Assembly (NCBI GenBank): GCA_004293445.1
Contig: RDYP01000024.1
Span: forward strand, 1 to 41,840
Length of the DNA stretch: 41,840 nucleotides
Direction of reading: 5' to 3'
From: Verrucomicrobiota bacterium
GTDB taxonomy: Bacteria; Verrucomicrobiota; Verrucomicrobiia; Verrucomicrobiales; Akkermansiaceae
A program made the position numbers and the translations under genes. The stretch's first letter is position 1. Every line of letters starts with the position of its first letter. Positions 25,404 to 34,591 of the stretch are shown piece after piece. A model generated the notes under the pieces. The model saw only the letters and a program-made list of their open reading frames with translations, did no database searches and was not told where the DNA came from.

Positions 25404-27239
25404 ATGAAGCATCCCGTCCGCCACCCGGAACTCCTCGCTTGGATCGGGGAAATGACGTCCTTGTGCCAGCCCGAGCGGGTGGAGTGGTGCGATGGGTCGG
25501 AGGACGAGTGGGATCGGCTGTGCCGCTTGCTGGTGGATCAGGGAACTTTCATTCGTCTGAATCCGGCGAAGCGGCCGAATTCCTTCCTCGCGCGATCGGC
25601 GGCGTCCGATGTGGCGCGGGTGGAGGATCGGACGTTCATTTGCGCTCGGCGCCGGGATTTGGCGGGGCCGACCAACCAGTGGATGGAGCCCTCGGCGATG
25701 AAGTCGCTGCTGCGAGGCAAATTCGAGGGATCGATGTGTGGGCGGACGATGTATGTGGTGCCTTTTTGCATGGGGCCGCTCGATTCCCCGCTGGCGAAGA
25801 TCGGGGTGCAGGTGACCGACAGTCCTTATGTCGTCGTAAACACGCGGATCATGGCGCGAATGGGGCGGGAGGTTTTGGAACGTTTGGACGCGGAGTGGGC
25901 GGGCGAGGTGGTGTCGTCGCGGGACGGTCGCGGTCGTTTCATTCCCTGTCTGCATTCGGTTGGCGCGCCGCTGCAGCCGGGGCTGTCGGATGTGGCGTGG
26001 CCTTGCAATGAGGACAAATACATCGTGCATTTCCCGGAGACACGGGAGATCTGGTCGTATGGGTCGGGCTACGGGGGCAATGCCTTGCTGGGGAAGAAAT
26101 GTCTGGCGCTGAGGATCGCCAGTAACATCGCCCGGGAGCACGACTGGATGGCGGAGCACATGTTGATCCTGGGGCTGCAGTCGCCGGCGGGGGAGAAGAC
26201 TTATGTGGCGGCGGCCTTTCCTTCGGCATGTGGCAAGACCAACTTGGCGATGATCGTGCCGCCGCAGTCGTATGCCGAGGCCGGATGGAAGACGACGATC
26301 GTGGGCGACGACATCGCGTGGCTATGGCCGCACGAAGATGGTCGACTGCATGCGATCAATCCGGAGACGGGCTACTTCGGCGTGGCACCCGGGACCTCGT
26401 ATCAGACGAATCCGATCGCCATGGAGTCGATGAAGGAGAACAGCATTTTCACAAACGTCGCGCTGACCGACGAGGGCGACGTTTGGTGGGAGGGGATGGG
26501 CGGAGAGGTTCCGGATCATCTGATCGATTGGCAGGGGCGGGATTGGACGCCTGGTTGTGGTCGGCCCGCGGCCCACGCCAATGCCCGCTTCACTGCACCG
26601 GCCAGCCAGTGTCCAACGATCGATCCCCAGTGGCAGAATCCCGAGGGCGTGCCGATTTCCGCGATCGTCTTTGGCGGGCGTCGGCCTGATACGATGCCGC
26701 TGGTGTATCAGGCGTTCAATTGGTCCCACGGGGTGTATGTCGGCGCGACCATGGGCTCGGAGGTCACCGCTGCGGCGATCGGTCTGAAGGCCGGGGTGCG
26801 GCGTGATCCGATGGCGATGCTACCCTTTGCTGGCTACAACATGGCGGAGTATTTCCACCACTGGCTAGACATGCGGCGCAAGGTGACGCACTTGCCGCGT
26901 TTTTTCCACGTGAACTGGTTTCGCAAGGATGCGGACGGGAAGTTCCTATGGCCGGGTTTCGGCGAGAACATGCGGGTGCTGGAGTGGATCGTCCGCCGCT
27001 GTCATGGGCACAGTGCTGGTCACGAGACGCAGATCGGGTGGACGCCGCATTGGGAGGACTTCAACACCGAGGGTTTGGAGGATTTCGATGAGGCGCGCTT
27101 CGACCGCTGCATGGCTTTTGATGCGGAAGAATGGAAGGCGGAGATCCTGTCGCAGGGTGAGCTTTTCCTGAAGCTCTACGATCAACTGCCGAAGGAGTTG
27201 GTGTTCCAGCGCGAGCTGCTGGCGGCACGGCTGAGTTGA
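25404..27239 (+). CDS. pckG: GTP-dependent phosphoenolpyruvate carboxykinase (611 aa)
   Basis: This enzyme converts oxaloacetate and GTP to phosphoenolpyruvate, the entry step of gluconeogenesis. The GTP-type signature is clear: [33 protein letters not shown], the P-loop [14 protein letters not shown] (about residues 270-283) with its reactive cysteine, [10 protein letters not shown] for metal binding, and [14 protein letters not shown]. Length matches the family when started at ATG 25404, which opens [17 protein letters not shown]; an in-frame ATG at 25332 would add 24 residues. The GTP form, not the ATP form of E. coli, is present. It ends 10 bp before the convergent ftsW stop codon. Confidence 0.96.
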   Translation: MKHPVRHPELLAWIGEMTSLCQPERVEWCDGSEDEWDRLCRLLVDQGTFIRLNPAKRPNSFLARSAASDVARVEDRTFICARRRDLAGPTNQWMEPSAMKSLLRGKFEGSMCGRTMYVVPFCMGPLDSPLAKIGVQVTDSPYVVVNTRIMARMGREVLERLDAEWAGEVVSSRDGRGRFIPCLHSVGAPLQPGLSDVAWPCNEDKYIVHFPETREIWSYGSGYGGNALLGKKCLALRIASNIAREHDWMAEHMLILGLQSPAGEKTYVAAAFPSACGKTNLAMIVPPQSYAEAGWKTTIVGDDIAWLWPHEDGRLHAINPETGYFGVAPGTSYQTNPIAMESMKENSIFTNVALTDEGDVWWEGMGGEVPDHLIDWQGRDWTPGCGRPAAHANARFTAPASQCPTIDPQWQNPEGVPISAIVFGGRRPDTMPLVYQAFNWSHGVYVGATMGSEVTAAAIGLKAGVRRDPMAMLPFAGYNMAEYFHHWLDMRRKVTHLPRFFHVNWFRKDADGKFLWPGFGENMRVLEWIVRRCHGHSAGHETQIGWTPHWEDFNTEGLEDFDEARFDRCMAFDAEEWKAEILSQGELFLKLYDQLPKELVFQRELLAARLS

Positions 27240-27249
27240 GCCGATGGGC

Positions 27250-28398
27250 CTAGAGTTTCACCGCGTAGGATCGGGTGGCCGCGGCGGGGAGTGTGTACTC
27301 CTCGGCGGGGCGTGATCGGCGATGGATCCCGCAGAGGAGGCCGATCGCACCGAGCGAGAAGACCAGGCTGGTGCCGCCGAAGCTCACGAAGGGAAGAGGT
27401 AGGCCGTCGTTTGGCAGTACGGCGGTGGTCACCGCGATATTGACCATGGCGGGGACGACGACCACGCAAGTGAGGCCGATGGCGAGGACGCGATCGAAGA
27501 GATTCGCGGCGTGGATGGCGATGCTGGAGCCGCAGACGGCGATGATGACGTAGCAGAGCACAGTGCCGAGGGTGTAGGGCAGGCCGAGTTCTTCGCCGAC
27601 GACGGGGAAGATGAAGTCGATGTGGGCGAAGGTAAGGGTGCCGAATTTTTCCGAACCCTCGCCGAGGCCGACGCCCATGGGGCCGCCGTTGCCGAAGGCG
27701 AGCAGCGCGCGCCATTGCTGCATGCCTTTGCCGAGTTGGTGAACGGGGTCCTCGAGGTTCATCCAGGCGACGATGCGCGACCAGCGGTTTTCGTTGGAGT
27801 GGATGAACCAGGCGGCGCCACTGATGGCGGCGATGGCCACGGGGACCATGTAAATCAGACGGGTACCGACGCAGAAAAAGATCGCGCCGGTGGTGACGGC
27901 GAGAGCGAGGGCGGAGCCGACATCGGTCTCGATGGCGATGAGGCCGAGCGGCAGTCCGATCAGGATACCGGGCAGGAGGAAGCCGCGGAAGAAGGTGTGG
28001 GTCTCGGTTTGCCAGCGTGCGAACCAGCCGGCGAGTGAGATCACACCGACGATTTTCGCGAGCTCGGACGGCTGGAAGGTGCCGAGGCCGGGGGCTTTGA
28101 TCCAGCGTTTGGATCCGTAAATTTCGACCCCTACGCCGGGGACGAAGCAAAGGGCGAGCAGGACGCAGGCTCCGGCGAGGACCCAGGGCCAGAGGCGTCG
28201 CAGCCAGCTGGGTTTGACCCGCGCGAGTATGGCGGCGCCCATGACGCCGAAGCCGACCATCATGGCCTGGCGGGTGAGGAAGTAGTAAGGCGCTTCGACG
28301 TTTTTCACCCATGCGCTGGTGCTGGCCAGCATGACGAGGCCGAGCCCTACGAGGGCGGCGACCGCGGTGCAGAGGATGATGGCAGCGCTGCGTTGCAC
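27250..28398 (-). CDS. ftsW: Septal peptidoglycan glycosyltransferase FtsW (382 aa)
   Basis: FtsW is the SEDS-family polymerase that extends glycan strands at the division site with FtsI. About ten membrane segments are visible. Family landmarks are KRWIKAPGLGTFQPSELAKI, IAIETDVGSALALAVT, GGPMGVGLGEGSEKFGTLTFAHIDFIFPVVGEELG and LPNDGLPLPFVSFGGTSLVFSLGAIGLL. The aspartate in AHIDFIFPVVGEE matches the catalytic region of SEDS proteins. RodA is the alternative, but the dcw location favours FtsW. Translation starts at GTG 28398, 13 bp after the LysM gene. It is the last gene of the operon; murG does not follow as it does in many bacteria. Confidence 0.92.
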   Translation of the reverse strand: MQRSAAIILCTAVAALVGLGLVMLASTSAWVKNVEAPYYFLTRQAMMVGFGVMGAAILARVKPSWLRRLWPWVLAGACVLLALCFVPGVGVEIYGSKRWIKAPGLGTFQPSELAKIVGVISLAGWFARWQTETHTFFRGFLLPGILIGLPLGLIAIETDVGSALALAVTTGAIFFCVGTRLIYMVPVAIAAISGAAWFIHSNENRWSRIVAWMNLEDPVHQLGKGMQQWRALLAFGNGGPMGVGLGEGSEKFGTLTFAHIDFIFPVVGEELGLPYTLGTVLCYVIIAVCGSSIAIHAANLFDRVLAIGLTCVVVVPAMVNIAVTTAVLPNDGLPLPFVSFGGTSLVFSLGAIGLLCGIHRRSRPAEEYTLPAAATRSYAVKL

Positions 28399-28411
28399 AG
28401 GGTGCGGAATG

Positions 28412-29200
28412 TTAGGGAATGAGGAGGGCCATGCCGGCTCGCAGTTTGCGCGGATCGGTGATTTGGTTGGCCTTCATGATGGCGTCGGGGGTGGTGCCGT
28501 TGGCTTGGGCGATCCGCCAGAAGGTGTCGCCGTTTTTGACCATGTAACGTTTCCCGCTAGCGCTTGGCGAAGCGGTGGCGGCTGGAGTCGTGCGGACGCC
28601 AGCTTGCGGGGTGGCATTGGCGGTTTCGACCATGGGGGCATTGCGAAGTTCGTCGACTGGTGCCGCCGCGGCGCTGCGGGTCTTTGGCGCGGGGCTTGAA
28701 TCGGTGCCGGCCGACTCCACGACGGCGATCGCTTTGGGTGGCAGGGCGCTTGGTGCCGGGATGCGGAGAACGCGTCCACCCCGGAGTTCTTGGTTGTCGT
28801 TCAAGGCGCGGAGTTCTTCCTCTTGGACGCCGTGGGCGGCAGCGATCGACGCGTAGCTCTCCCCGTTGGCGACCATGTAACGTTTGTCGTCTTTGCTGAT
28901 CGTTTGCGGCGAGCTGGCGGCGGGCTCCGGGAGCTTGGTCGTGGTGCTCGCAGCAGTCGCTGTGGAACTATCGAACCAGCGGGTGTGTACGAAGATGCCG
29001 GCGATGGCGACGACGTGGATGATGAGGATGACGATGAGGGCGCGGGCGATCCCGAGGTTCGGGACGTCGCCTTCCAGTTCAGATGCCGGTGCGGCGGAAG
29101 TCGCGGCCCGGTGTTTTTTGCGCGTGACGTTCGCGAACAGAGTGCGGAAGGCGCTCTTCTTCACCGGGCGGCGTTTCACGGAGATGCTGGACAGTTTCAT
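28412..29200 (-). CDS. Membrane-anchored protein with two LysM domains (262 aa)
   Basis: This protein should bind peptidoglycan. Residues 1-50 are basic and cytoplasmic, one membrane helix lies at about 51-71 (ARALIVILIIHVVAIAGIFV), and the rest is outside. LysM 1 is at about 107-148 (RYMVANGESYASIAAAHGV to GGRVLRIP) and LysM 2 at about 218-262 (RYMVKNGDTFWRIAQANGT to AGMALLIP), joined by an A/P/S/T-rich linker of some 70 residues. There is no enzymatic domain. Its place between murD (9 bp) and ftsW (13 bp) suggests a role in septal wall assembly, perhaps recruiting synthases to nascent peptidoglycan. That role is inference; no named dcw gene matches it. Confidence 0.88.
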   Translation of the reverse strand: MKLSSISVKRRPVKKSAFRTLFANVTRKKHRAATSAAPASELEGDVPNLGIARALIVILIIHVVAIAGIFVHTRWFDSSTATAASTTTKLPEPAASSPQTISKDDKRYMVANGESYASIAAAHGVQEEELRALNDNQELRGGRVLRIPAPSALPPKAIAVVESAGTDSSPAPKTRSAAAAPVDELRNAPMVETANATPQAGVRTTPAATASPSASGKRYMVKNGDTFWRIAQANGTTPDAIMKANQITDPRKLRAGMALLIP

Positions 29201-29209
29201 GAGTGGAAG

Positions 29210-30514
29210 TCAGTGGAGCTGGAGGACGAGGTCGCGGAAGGTATCGCCGCGTTGTTCGTAGCCTGAAAATTGATCGAAGGAAGAGGTGCCGGGAGACAGG
29301 AGCACCGTGGCTCCGCGGGGGGCGAGGCGTCGAGCCGCTTCCACGGCTTCGGCGAGGGTGGTGACGGCTTCGGTGGGAACCGCTGTGGCGAAAATGGCGG
29401 CGAGGGGTTTTGCGATTTGGCCGAAGGTCACGGCGGCGAGGGCCTTGCGGGCGAGGAGGGGGGCGACGGGTTGGTAGTCGAGGCCTTTGTCCTTGCCGCC
29501 GGCGATGAGCACGACGGGCCGGGTCTGCGAGCGGAGAGCGCTTTCCAAAGCGTGGAGGTTGGTGGCTTTGGAGTCGTTGAGGTATTCGACGCCGTCGAGG
29601 CTGCGGATCAATTCGCAGCGGTGAAGTGGGGGTGCGTAGCCATCGAGCGCCTTGCCGGCGATTTCGATTGGAACGCCGAGGGCGGCGCAGGCTGCGATGG
29701 CGGCCATGGCGTTCTCCGCATTGTGGAGGCCGCGCATGCGGGTGGACGTCTCGAGATCGAGGACGGCCTTGCCTTGGTGGAGGATGTGGCGACCGTCGGA
29801 AAACCAGTCGGCGCTCGGGTCTTCGGTTGAAAAAGTGACTTGGCGGGGGCGAATCGACGGCAGGTTTTCCCCTGCGCGGACGACCGCGGTGTCGGCCTCG
29901 CTTTGGTGGTCGAAGATGTGGAGCTTGGCGGCGAAGTAGGCATCGACCGTGGGGTAGCGGTCCATGTGGTCGGGTGCGAAATTCAGCCAGATTGCGACGT
30001 CGGGGCGGAGTGAGGAGAGGGACTCGAGCTGGAAGGAGCTGAGTTCGAGCGCGACGGCATCGGGCACGGGATCGAGCAGGACGATTTCGCTGAGGGGTAC
30101 GCCGTAATTGCCGCAGGGGGCGGAGTGGTGGCCGGCGGCGCGCAGGATGCGGTCGACCAGCTCGGTGGTGGTGGTTTTGCCGTTGGTGCCGGTGATGCCG
30201 ACGATGCGGCCGTGGTAGTAACGGGAGGCGAATTCGGTCTCGCCGATCGTATCGCCTGCGCCTGCCGCGTAGGCGGCGACGAGGGGGCCGTAGGTATCGA
30301 TCCCGGGGCTGAGGATGAGGAGGTCGCAGTGGGTGGCGCGGCCTTTTTCTTCGGAGGCGGAGGGATGGAGGACGGTGCCGACGGGCATGCCGGAGATCGT
30401 GTCCGCGGTATCGTGCGCGTGCACGCTGGCTCCTTCGCGCAGCGCGAGTGCGGCGGCGGCGCGGCCGCTGCGGCCGGCTCCGAGAACGACGACGGTTTTT
30501 CCTGCGAGGGTCAT
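29210..30514 (-). CDS. murD: UDP-MurNAc-L-alanine:D-glutamate ligase (434 aa)
   Basis: MurD adds D-glutamate to UDP-MurNAc-L-alanine in the cytoplasm. The N-terminal Rossmann-like domain begins KTVVVLGAGRSGRAAA. The ATP site is IVGITGTNGKTTTTELVDRIL (about residue 110). NFAPDHMDRY and LNDSKATNLHALESAL are characteristic of MurD, as is VVLIAGGKDKGLDY in the C-terminal domain. Length is typical. The ATG overlaps the mraY stop codon by one base (TGATG), implying translational coupling. Confidence 0.95.
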   Translation of the reverse strand: MTLAGKTVVVLGAGRSGRAAAALALREGASVHAHDTADTISGMPVGTVLHPSASEEKGRATHCDLLILSPGIDTYGPLVAAYAAGAGDTIGETEFASRYYHGRIVGITGTNGKTTTTELVDRILRAAGHHSAPCGNYGVPLSEIVLLDPVPDAVALELSSFQLESLSSLRPDVAIWLNFAPDHMDRYPTVDAYFAAKLHIFDHQSEADTAVVRAGENLPSIRPRQVTFSTEDPSADWFSDGRHILHQGKAVLDLETSTRMRGLHNAENAMAAIAACAALGVPIEIAGKALDGYAPPLHRCELIRSLDGVEYLNDSKATNLHALESALRSQTRPVVLIAGGKDKGLDYQPVAPLLARKALAAVTFGQIAKPLAAIFATAVPTEAVTTLAEAVEAARRLAPRGATVLLSPGTSSFDQFSGYEQRGDTFRDLVLQLH

Positions 30515-31728
30515 CAGGCGATTTTCAGAAGCGCGAGGCCGAAGAGAGCGAGCATGATGGAGAGGATCCAGAAACGAATGATCACCTGGCTTTCGTGCCA
30601 GCCCCGGAGCTCGAAGTGGTGGTGGATGGGAGCCATCGCGAAGATGCGTTTTTTACGGAGTTTGAAACTGCCCACCTGGAGCATGACGGAGAGGGCTTCC
30701 ATCACGAAGACGCCGCCGATGATGACGAGGAGGAGTTCCTGTTTCACGCAGATGGCGGCGGTGCCGAGAGCTCCGCCGATGGCAAGGGAACCGGTGTCGC
30801 CCATGAAGACCTTGGCGGGGTGGCAGTTGAACCACAGGAAGCCGAAGCCTGCCCCGGCGAGGGCGAGGAGGAAGACGGTGAGCTCGTTGACGAATCGGTT
30901 GTGAGGGATGACGAGGTAGTCGGTGGCCATGAAGAAGTGGCCGGCGAGGTAGGTGAGGATGCCGTAGGCGAGGGCGACCGTGATGGTGCAGCCGGTGGCA
31001 AGGCCGTCGAGACCGTCGGTGAGGTTCACCGCGTTCGAGCATCCGATGATGACGGCGGCGAAGAAGGGGATGCAGAGCCAGCCGAGGTCGATAAGTGGAA
31101 ATTTGAAAAGCGGGAAGCAGATCGAGCTGATGCTGATCGGTTCATTGTCGAGGCGGAAGCCTGCGAAGCCGCGTTGCAGTTCCTCGGGGCTGGCGCCGTA
31201 GCCGGAAATTTCCTTTTTGAAATAGATGAAGCAGCCGGCGATGAGGGCGACAACGAGTTGCCAGAAAAGTTTGGTGCGTGCGCTGACGCCATCGGACTTC
31301 TTTTGTTTTACCTTCTTGTAGTCGTCGCAGAAGCCGAGCAGGCCGAGGGCGGTCATGGTGCAGGCGCAGACGGCGACGAAAGGATTGAGCGGTCGGGCGC
31401 AGACCAGGGTGGCGATGAGGACGGAGCCGAGGATGAGGACGCCGCCCATGGTGGGTGTGCCGACTTTGCCGCCGTGGAGTTCGGCGAGTTTGTGGACTTC
31501 CGCCGCGGTGCGGATGGGTTGGCCGACCTTGAGCGAGATCAGCCGGCGGATCACTCCGGGGCCGGCAAGGATGCTGAGGAAGAAGGCGAGGAGGCAGCCG
31601 AGGGCGGCGCGGAAGGTGATGTATTGGAGGAGGTTGAGGAAGCTGAAGGTATGCGCCCATTCCTTCACGCCCGCCGCTTTTTCGGCATCGAGCGCGGCCT
31701 GCCACCATTCGTAGATGAGATAGAGCAT
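30514..31728 (-). CDS. mraY: Phospho-MurNAc-pentapeptide transferase MraY (404 aa)
   Basis: MraY moves phospho-MurNAc-pentapeptide onto undecaprenyl phosphate, making lipid I in the inner membrane. Conserved parts are GKVGTPTMGGVLIL, GFCDDYKKVKQKKSDGVSARTKL with the aspartate pair, NAVNLTDGLDGLATG (about residue 230), VFMGDTGSLAIGG and PIHHHFELRGWHESQV (about 369), the HHH signature. About ten membrane segments are present. It is longer than E. coli MraY (360 aa) because of an N-terminal extension. The frame is open upstream, but ATG 31728 starts MLYLIYEWW and overlaps the murF stop by one base. Confidence 0.96.
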   Translation of the reverse strand: MLYLIYEWWQAALDAEKAAGVKEWAHTFSFLNLLQYITFRAALGCLLAFFLSILAGPGVIRRLISLKVGQPIRTAAEVHKLAELHGGKVGTPTMGGVLILGSVLIATLVCARPLNPFVAVCACTMTALGLLGFCDDYKKVKQKKSDGVSARTKLFWQLVVALIAGCFIYFKKEISGYGASPEELQRGFAGFRLDNEPISISSICFPLFKFPLIDLGWLCIPFFAAVIIGCSNAVNLTDGLDGLATGCTITVALAYGILTYLAGHFFMATDYLVIPHNRFVNELTVFLLALAGAGFGFLWFNCHPAKVFMGDTGSLAIGGALGTAAICVKQELLLVIIGGVFVMEALSVMLQVGSFKLRKKRIFAMAPIHHHFELRGWHESQVIIRFWILSIMLALFGLALLKIA

Positions 31729-33095
31729 CAGTCTTTTGAGGGAAATGCTTGGCGCATGACGTCTTCGATTTTCGCGCTGCGGCTTGCTTTGAAGAGAACG
31801 GCGTCGCCCGCGTGGGTGTGGTCGGCGAGCCATGCGGCGGCACTGGCGCCGTCGGCGAAGTGGGTGGCTTGACCGGCGCCTTCGGCGATGCCTTCCGCGC
31901 CATGGCCGACGGAGATGACCATCAGTCCGCGTTCGGCGGCGAGGCGGCCAACCTTGAGATGGGCTTCTGCTGCCAGGTTGCCGAGTTCGCCCATCCGTCC
32001 GAGCACGGCGATACGGCGGTTTTTCGCATCGGCGAGCGGGGTTTCGGCGAGGGTATCGATCGCCGCGGCCATCGACTCGGGGTTGGCGTTGTAAGTGTCG
32101 TCGAACACGATCACGCCTTTGGAGTCGAAGCGGCGGAGTCGGCCGCTGGTGAGGGTGGTGGAGGAGAGTCCGGCGGCGATTTCTTCCGGTGCCATGCCGA
32201 GGAACCAACCGGTGCCCGCAGCGAGGAGGGCATTGGTCACCATGTGGCGACCGGTGACGGGGAGTTCGACTTCGGCGGAAGGCTTGCCGTCGATGAGGAG
32301 GGTGAAGCGCGTGTGGCCGTCGTGTTGGCGGAGGTTTTCCGCACGGATGAGGCCGCGGCCGTTGCCGACGGGTATCACGCGGGCCTTGGTGCGCCGCTTG
32401 AAGTAGTCGTGGAAATCGCAACCTGCTGGCAGGAACAGCGCGCCGTCTTCCGGCAGTGCTCGGGCGAGGGCGCCTTTTTCTTCGGCGATGGATTCGCGGC
32501 TCCCGAGGAATTCGATATGGGCGGTGCCGATGTTGGTGATGATCCCGATGTTGGGTCGGGCGATGCCGCAGAGTGGGGCGATTTCGCCGGGATGGTTCAT
32601 GCCCATTTCGAACACGGCGGCACCGTGGGTTTTTTCGAGGGCGAGCACACTGAGCGGGAGGCCGATGTGGTTGTTCAGGTTGCCCCGGGTGGCGCAGACG
32701 GAGTAGGCGCGGCTGAGGACGGCGGCGGTGAAGTCCTTGGTGCTGGTTTTACCGTTGGAGCCGGTGATGCCCACCACAGGGATGTCGTGCTGCCGTCGAT
32801 ACCAAGCGGCGAAGCGCTGGAGGGCGGCGAGGCTGTCGGGGACGACGATCACCGCGGCGTTTTCCGGCGTGGGGCCGGTCCAGCGTTCGACGACGAGGAT
32901 GGAAGCGCCTGCCGCGAGGGCTTGGGGAGCGAAGTCGTTGGCGTCGAAGTGTTCCCCGCGCAGCGCGAAAAAGGCGGATCCGGCGGGGATGGTGCGGGTG
33001 TCGGTAGAAACGGAATTCGCGCACGACTGGCCCGGCCCGGCGGCGAGTTCGCCTCCGGTGCACAGGGCCAGAGTGGTGGCATCGATGGGGTTCAT
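31728..33095 (-). CDS. murF: UDP-MurNAc-tripeptide:D-alanyl-D-alanine ligase (455 aa)
   Basis: MurF attaches the D-Ala-D-Ala dipeptide to finish the cytoplasmic precursor. The N-terminal domain holds STDTRTIPAGSAFFALRGEHFDANDF, the usual MurF/MurE substrate region. The ATP site is VVGITGSNGKTSTKDF (about residues 110-120). MGMNHPGEIAPL and FDDTYNANPESMAAAI are MurF signatures, and VLGRMGELG marks the C-terminal domain. Its ATG overlaps the murE stop codon (ATGA), and its stop overlaps the mraY start (TGATG). Confidence 0.95.
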   Translation of the reverse strand: MNPIDATTLALCTGGELAAGPGQSCANSVSTDTRTIPAGSAFFALRGEHFDANDFAPQALAAGASILVVERWTGPTPENAAVIVVPDSLAALQRFAAWYRRQHDIPVVGITGSNGKTSTKDFTAAVLSRAYSVCATRGNLNNHIGLPLSVLALEKTHGAAVFEMGMNHPGEIAPLCGIARPNIGIITNIGTAHIEFLGSRESIAEEKGALARALPEDGALFLPAGCDFHDYFKRRTKARVIPVGNGRGLIRAENLRQHDGHTRFTLLIDGKPSAEVELPVTGRHMVTNALLAAGTGWFLGMAPEEIAAGLSSTTLTSGRLRRFDSKGVIVFDDTYNANPESMAAAIDTLAETPLADAKNRRIAVLGRMGELGNLAAEAHLKVGRLAAERGLMVISVGHGAEGIAEGAGQATHFADGASAAAWLADHTHAGDAVLFKASRSAKIEDVMRQAFPSKD

Positions 33096-34591
33096 CGTTT
33101 GCGTTGCGGTTCTTCCGGGCGTTCGGCGAGGGCGCGGCGAGCTTCGCGTCGGTCGTCGAACTCGACGCTGCCTGCGGCGAACTGTTGGTAGGTTTCGTGT
33201 CCTTTGCCGGCGATGAGGACGATGTCGCCTTTCCCGGCGGCGTGGATGGCGATGCGGATGGCTTCGGCGCGGTCGGGCACGGTTTTGTAGCGGGCACCGC
33301 TCATGCCGGATTCGATGTCCCTGAGGATGGCGCTTGGGTCTTCGCTACGAGGGTTATCGGAGGTCAGAATGCAGGCATCGCTGAGTTCGGATGCGGCCTT
33401 GCCCATCAGGGGGCGTTTGGTTTTATCGCGGTCGCCGCCGCAGCCGAAGACGGTGATCAGTCGGTTGGGCTGGAGTTCCTTGAGGGTGCGGCAGGCGTTT
33501 TCGAGAGCGTCGGGCGTGTGGGCATAGTCGACGAACACGGTGACGCCGTCGCGGGTGCCGCAGAATTCCATGCGGCCGGGGACTTGCGGCGCGTCGGCGA
33601 GGGCGGCGACAGCATCGCGGAGAGGGATTTTGAGAGAGCTCGCTGCGGCGAGGGCGGCGAGGGAGTTGTAGACGTTGAAGCGTCCGATGAGCGGGCTGCG
33701 GACGAGGTAGGATTTTCCTTTGGCGGTGAGTTCGAACTCCATGCCGCGCGCGCTTTGCTTGAGGTTATTGGCGCGGAAGTCGCAGTGGACGTTGAACCCG
33801 TAGCGGAGGATGGGAAGGCGCTCGCCGAGGAGGGAGACGAGTTTTTCGCCGTGGGCGTCGTCGAAATTGACGACGGCGACAGGCTTCTTACCGAGGGGCT
33901 CGATGGCGAGCGACTCGAACCAGGAGAACTTGGTCGTGGCGTAGGCGTCGAGCGTGCCGTGGTAGTCGAGGTGGTCTTGGGTGAGATTCGTAAAAATCGC
34001 GGTGTCGAAGGCGATGCCATCGACGCGTTTTTGGTCGATGCCGTGGGAGGAGACTTCCATCGCGGCGCCCCGGCAGCCGTGGTCGGCCATGCGGGCGAGC
34101 AGTCGGTTGAGCTCGACGGGGCCAGGGGTGGTTTGGTTGGCGGGTTTGGATTCCTCGCCGTCATCGATCGAGACCGTGCCGAGCAGGCCGGCGCGGTGCC
34201 AGACCCGTTTCATCAGGTGATGCAGAAGGAAAGCGGTGGTGGTTTTGCCGTTGGTTCCGGTGACGCCGACGAGCTTGAGCTTTCGAGAGGGGTTGCCAGC
34301 GAGGGCGGTGGCGAAGGCTGCGAGGGCGTGGCGGACATCGCCGACCTGAATGTGGGGCAGGTGATCCGGATGGTCGGGGTCGGCAGCGGTATCGGAGATG
34401 ATCGCCGCGGCACCCCGTTCGAGTGCCATGGGAATGAACATCCTGCCGTCGTGGCTTTCACCGCGGACCGCAACGAAGGCGGTGCCGGGTTCGACCAAGC
34501 GGGAGTCGGCGGTGACGGCGAGGATTTCGACGTCGAGCGGGCCCGCCACGAGGGGGCGGTTGAGAGAGGCGATGAGATCGCGTAAAATCAC
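33092..34591 (-). CDS. murE: UDP-MurNAc-tripeptide synthetase MurE, probably meso-DAP-specific (499 aa)
   Basis: MurE adds the third amino acid of the stem peptide. ATP site: KLVGVTGTNGKTTTAFL (about residues 105-120). Other landmarks are AVTADSRLVEPGTAFVAVRG, TNLTQDHLDYHGTLDAY and VDYAHTPDALENA. The C-terminal DNPR motif (TSDNPRSEDP, about residue 412) is the known marker of meso-diaminopimelate specificity, so the wall is probably of the A1-gamma type common in Gram-negatives. It starts with GTG at 34591, which overlaps the ftsI stop (GTGA). Confidence 0.95.
   Translation of the reverse strand: MILRDLIASLNRPLVAGPLDVEILAVTADSRLVEPGTAFVAVRGESHDGRMFIPMALERGAAAIISDTAADPDHPDHLPHIQVGDVRHALAAFATALAGNPSRKLKLVGVTGTNGKTTTAFLLHHLMKRVWHRAGLLGTVSIDDGEESKPANQTTPGPVELNRLLARMADHGCRGAAMEVSSHGIDQKRVDGIAFDTAIFTNLTQDHLDYHGTLDAYATTKFSWFESLAIEPLGKKPVAVVNFDDAHGEKLVSLLGERLPILRYGFNVHCDFRANNLKQSARGMEFELTAKGKSYLVRSPLIGRFNVYNSLAALAAASSLKIPLRDAVAALADAPQVPGRMEFCGTRDGVTVFVDYAHTPDALENACRTLKELQPNRLITVFGCGGDRDKTKRPLMGKAASELSDACILTSDNPRSEDPSAILRDIESGMSGARYKTVPDRAEAIRIAIHAAGKGDIVLIAGKGHETYQQFAAGSVEFDDRREARRALAERPEEPQRKR

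Noticed and set aside
31749-34585. Long plus-strand open frames (480 and 493 aa) opposite murF and murE
   Set aside because: Composition is dominated by G, A, E, D and V with no domain. They mirror the third-base bias of the true minus-strand ligase genes.
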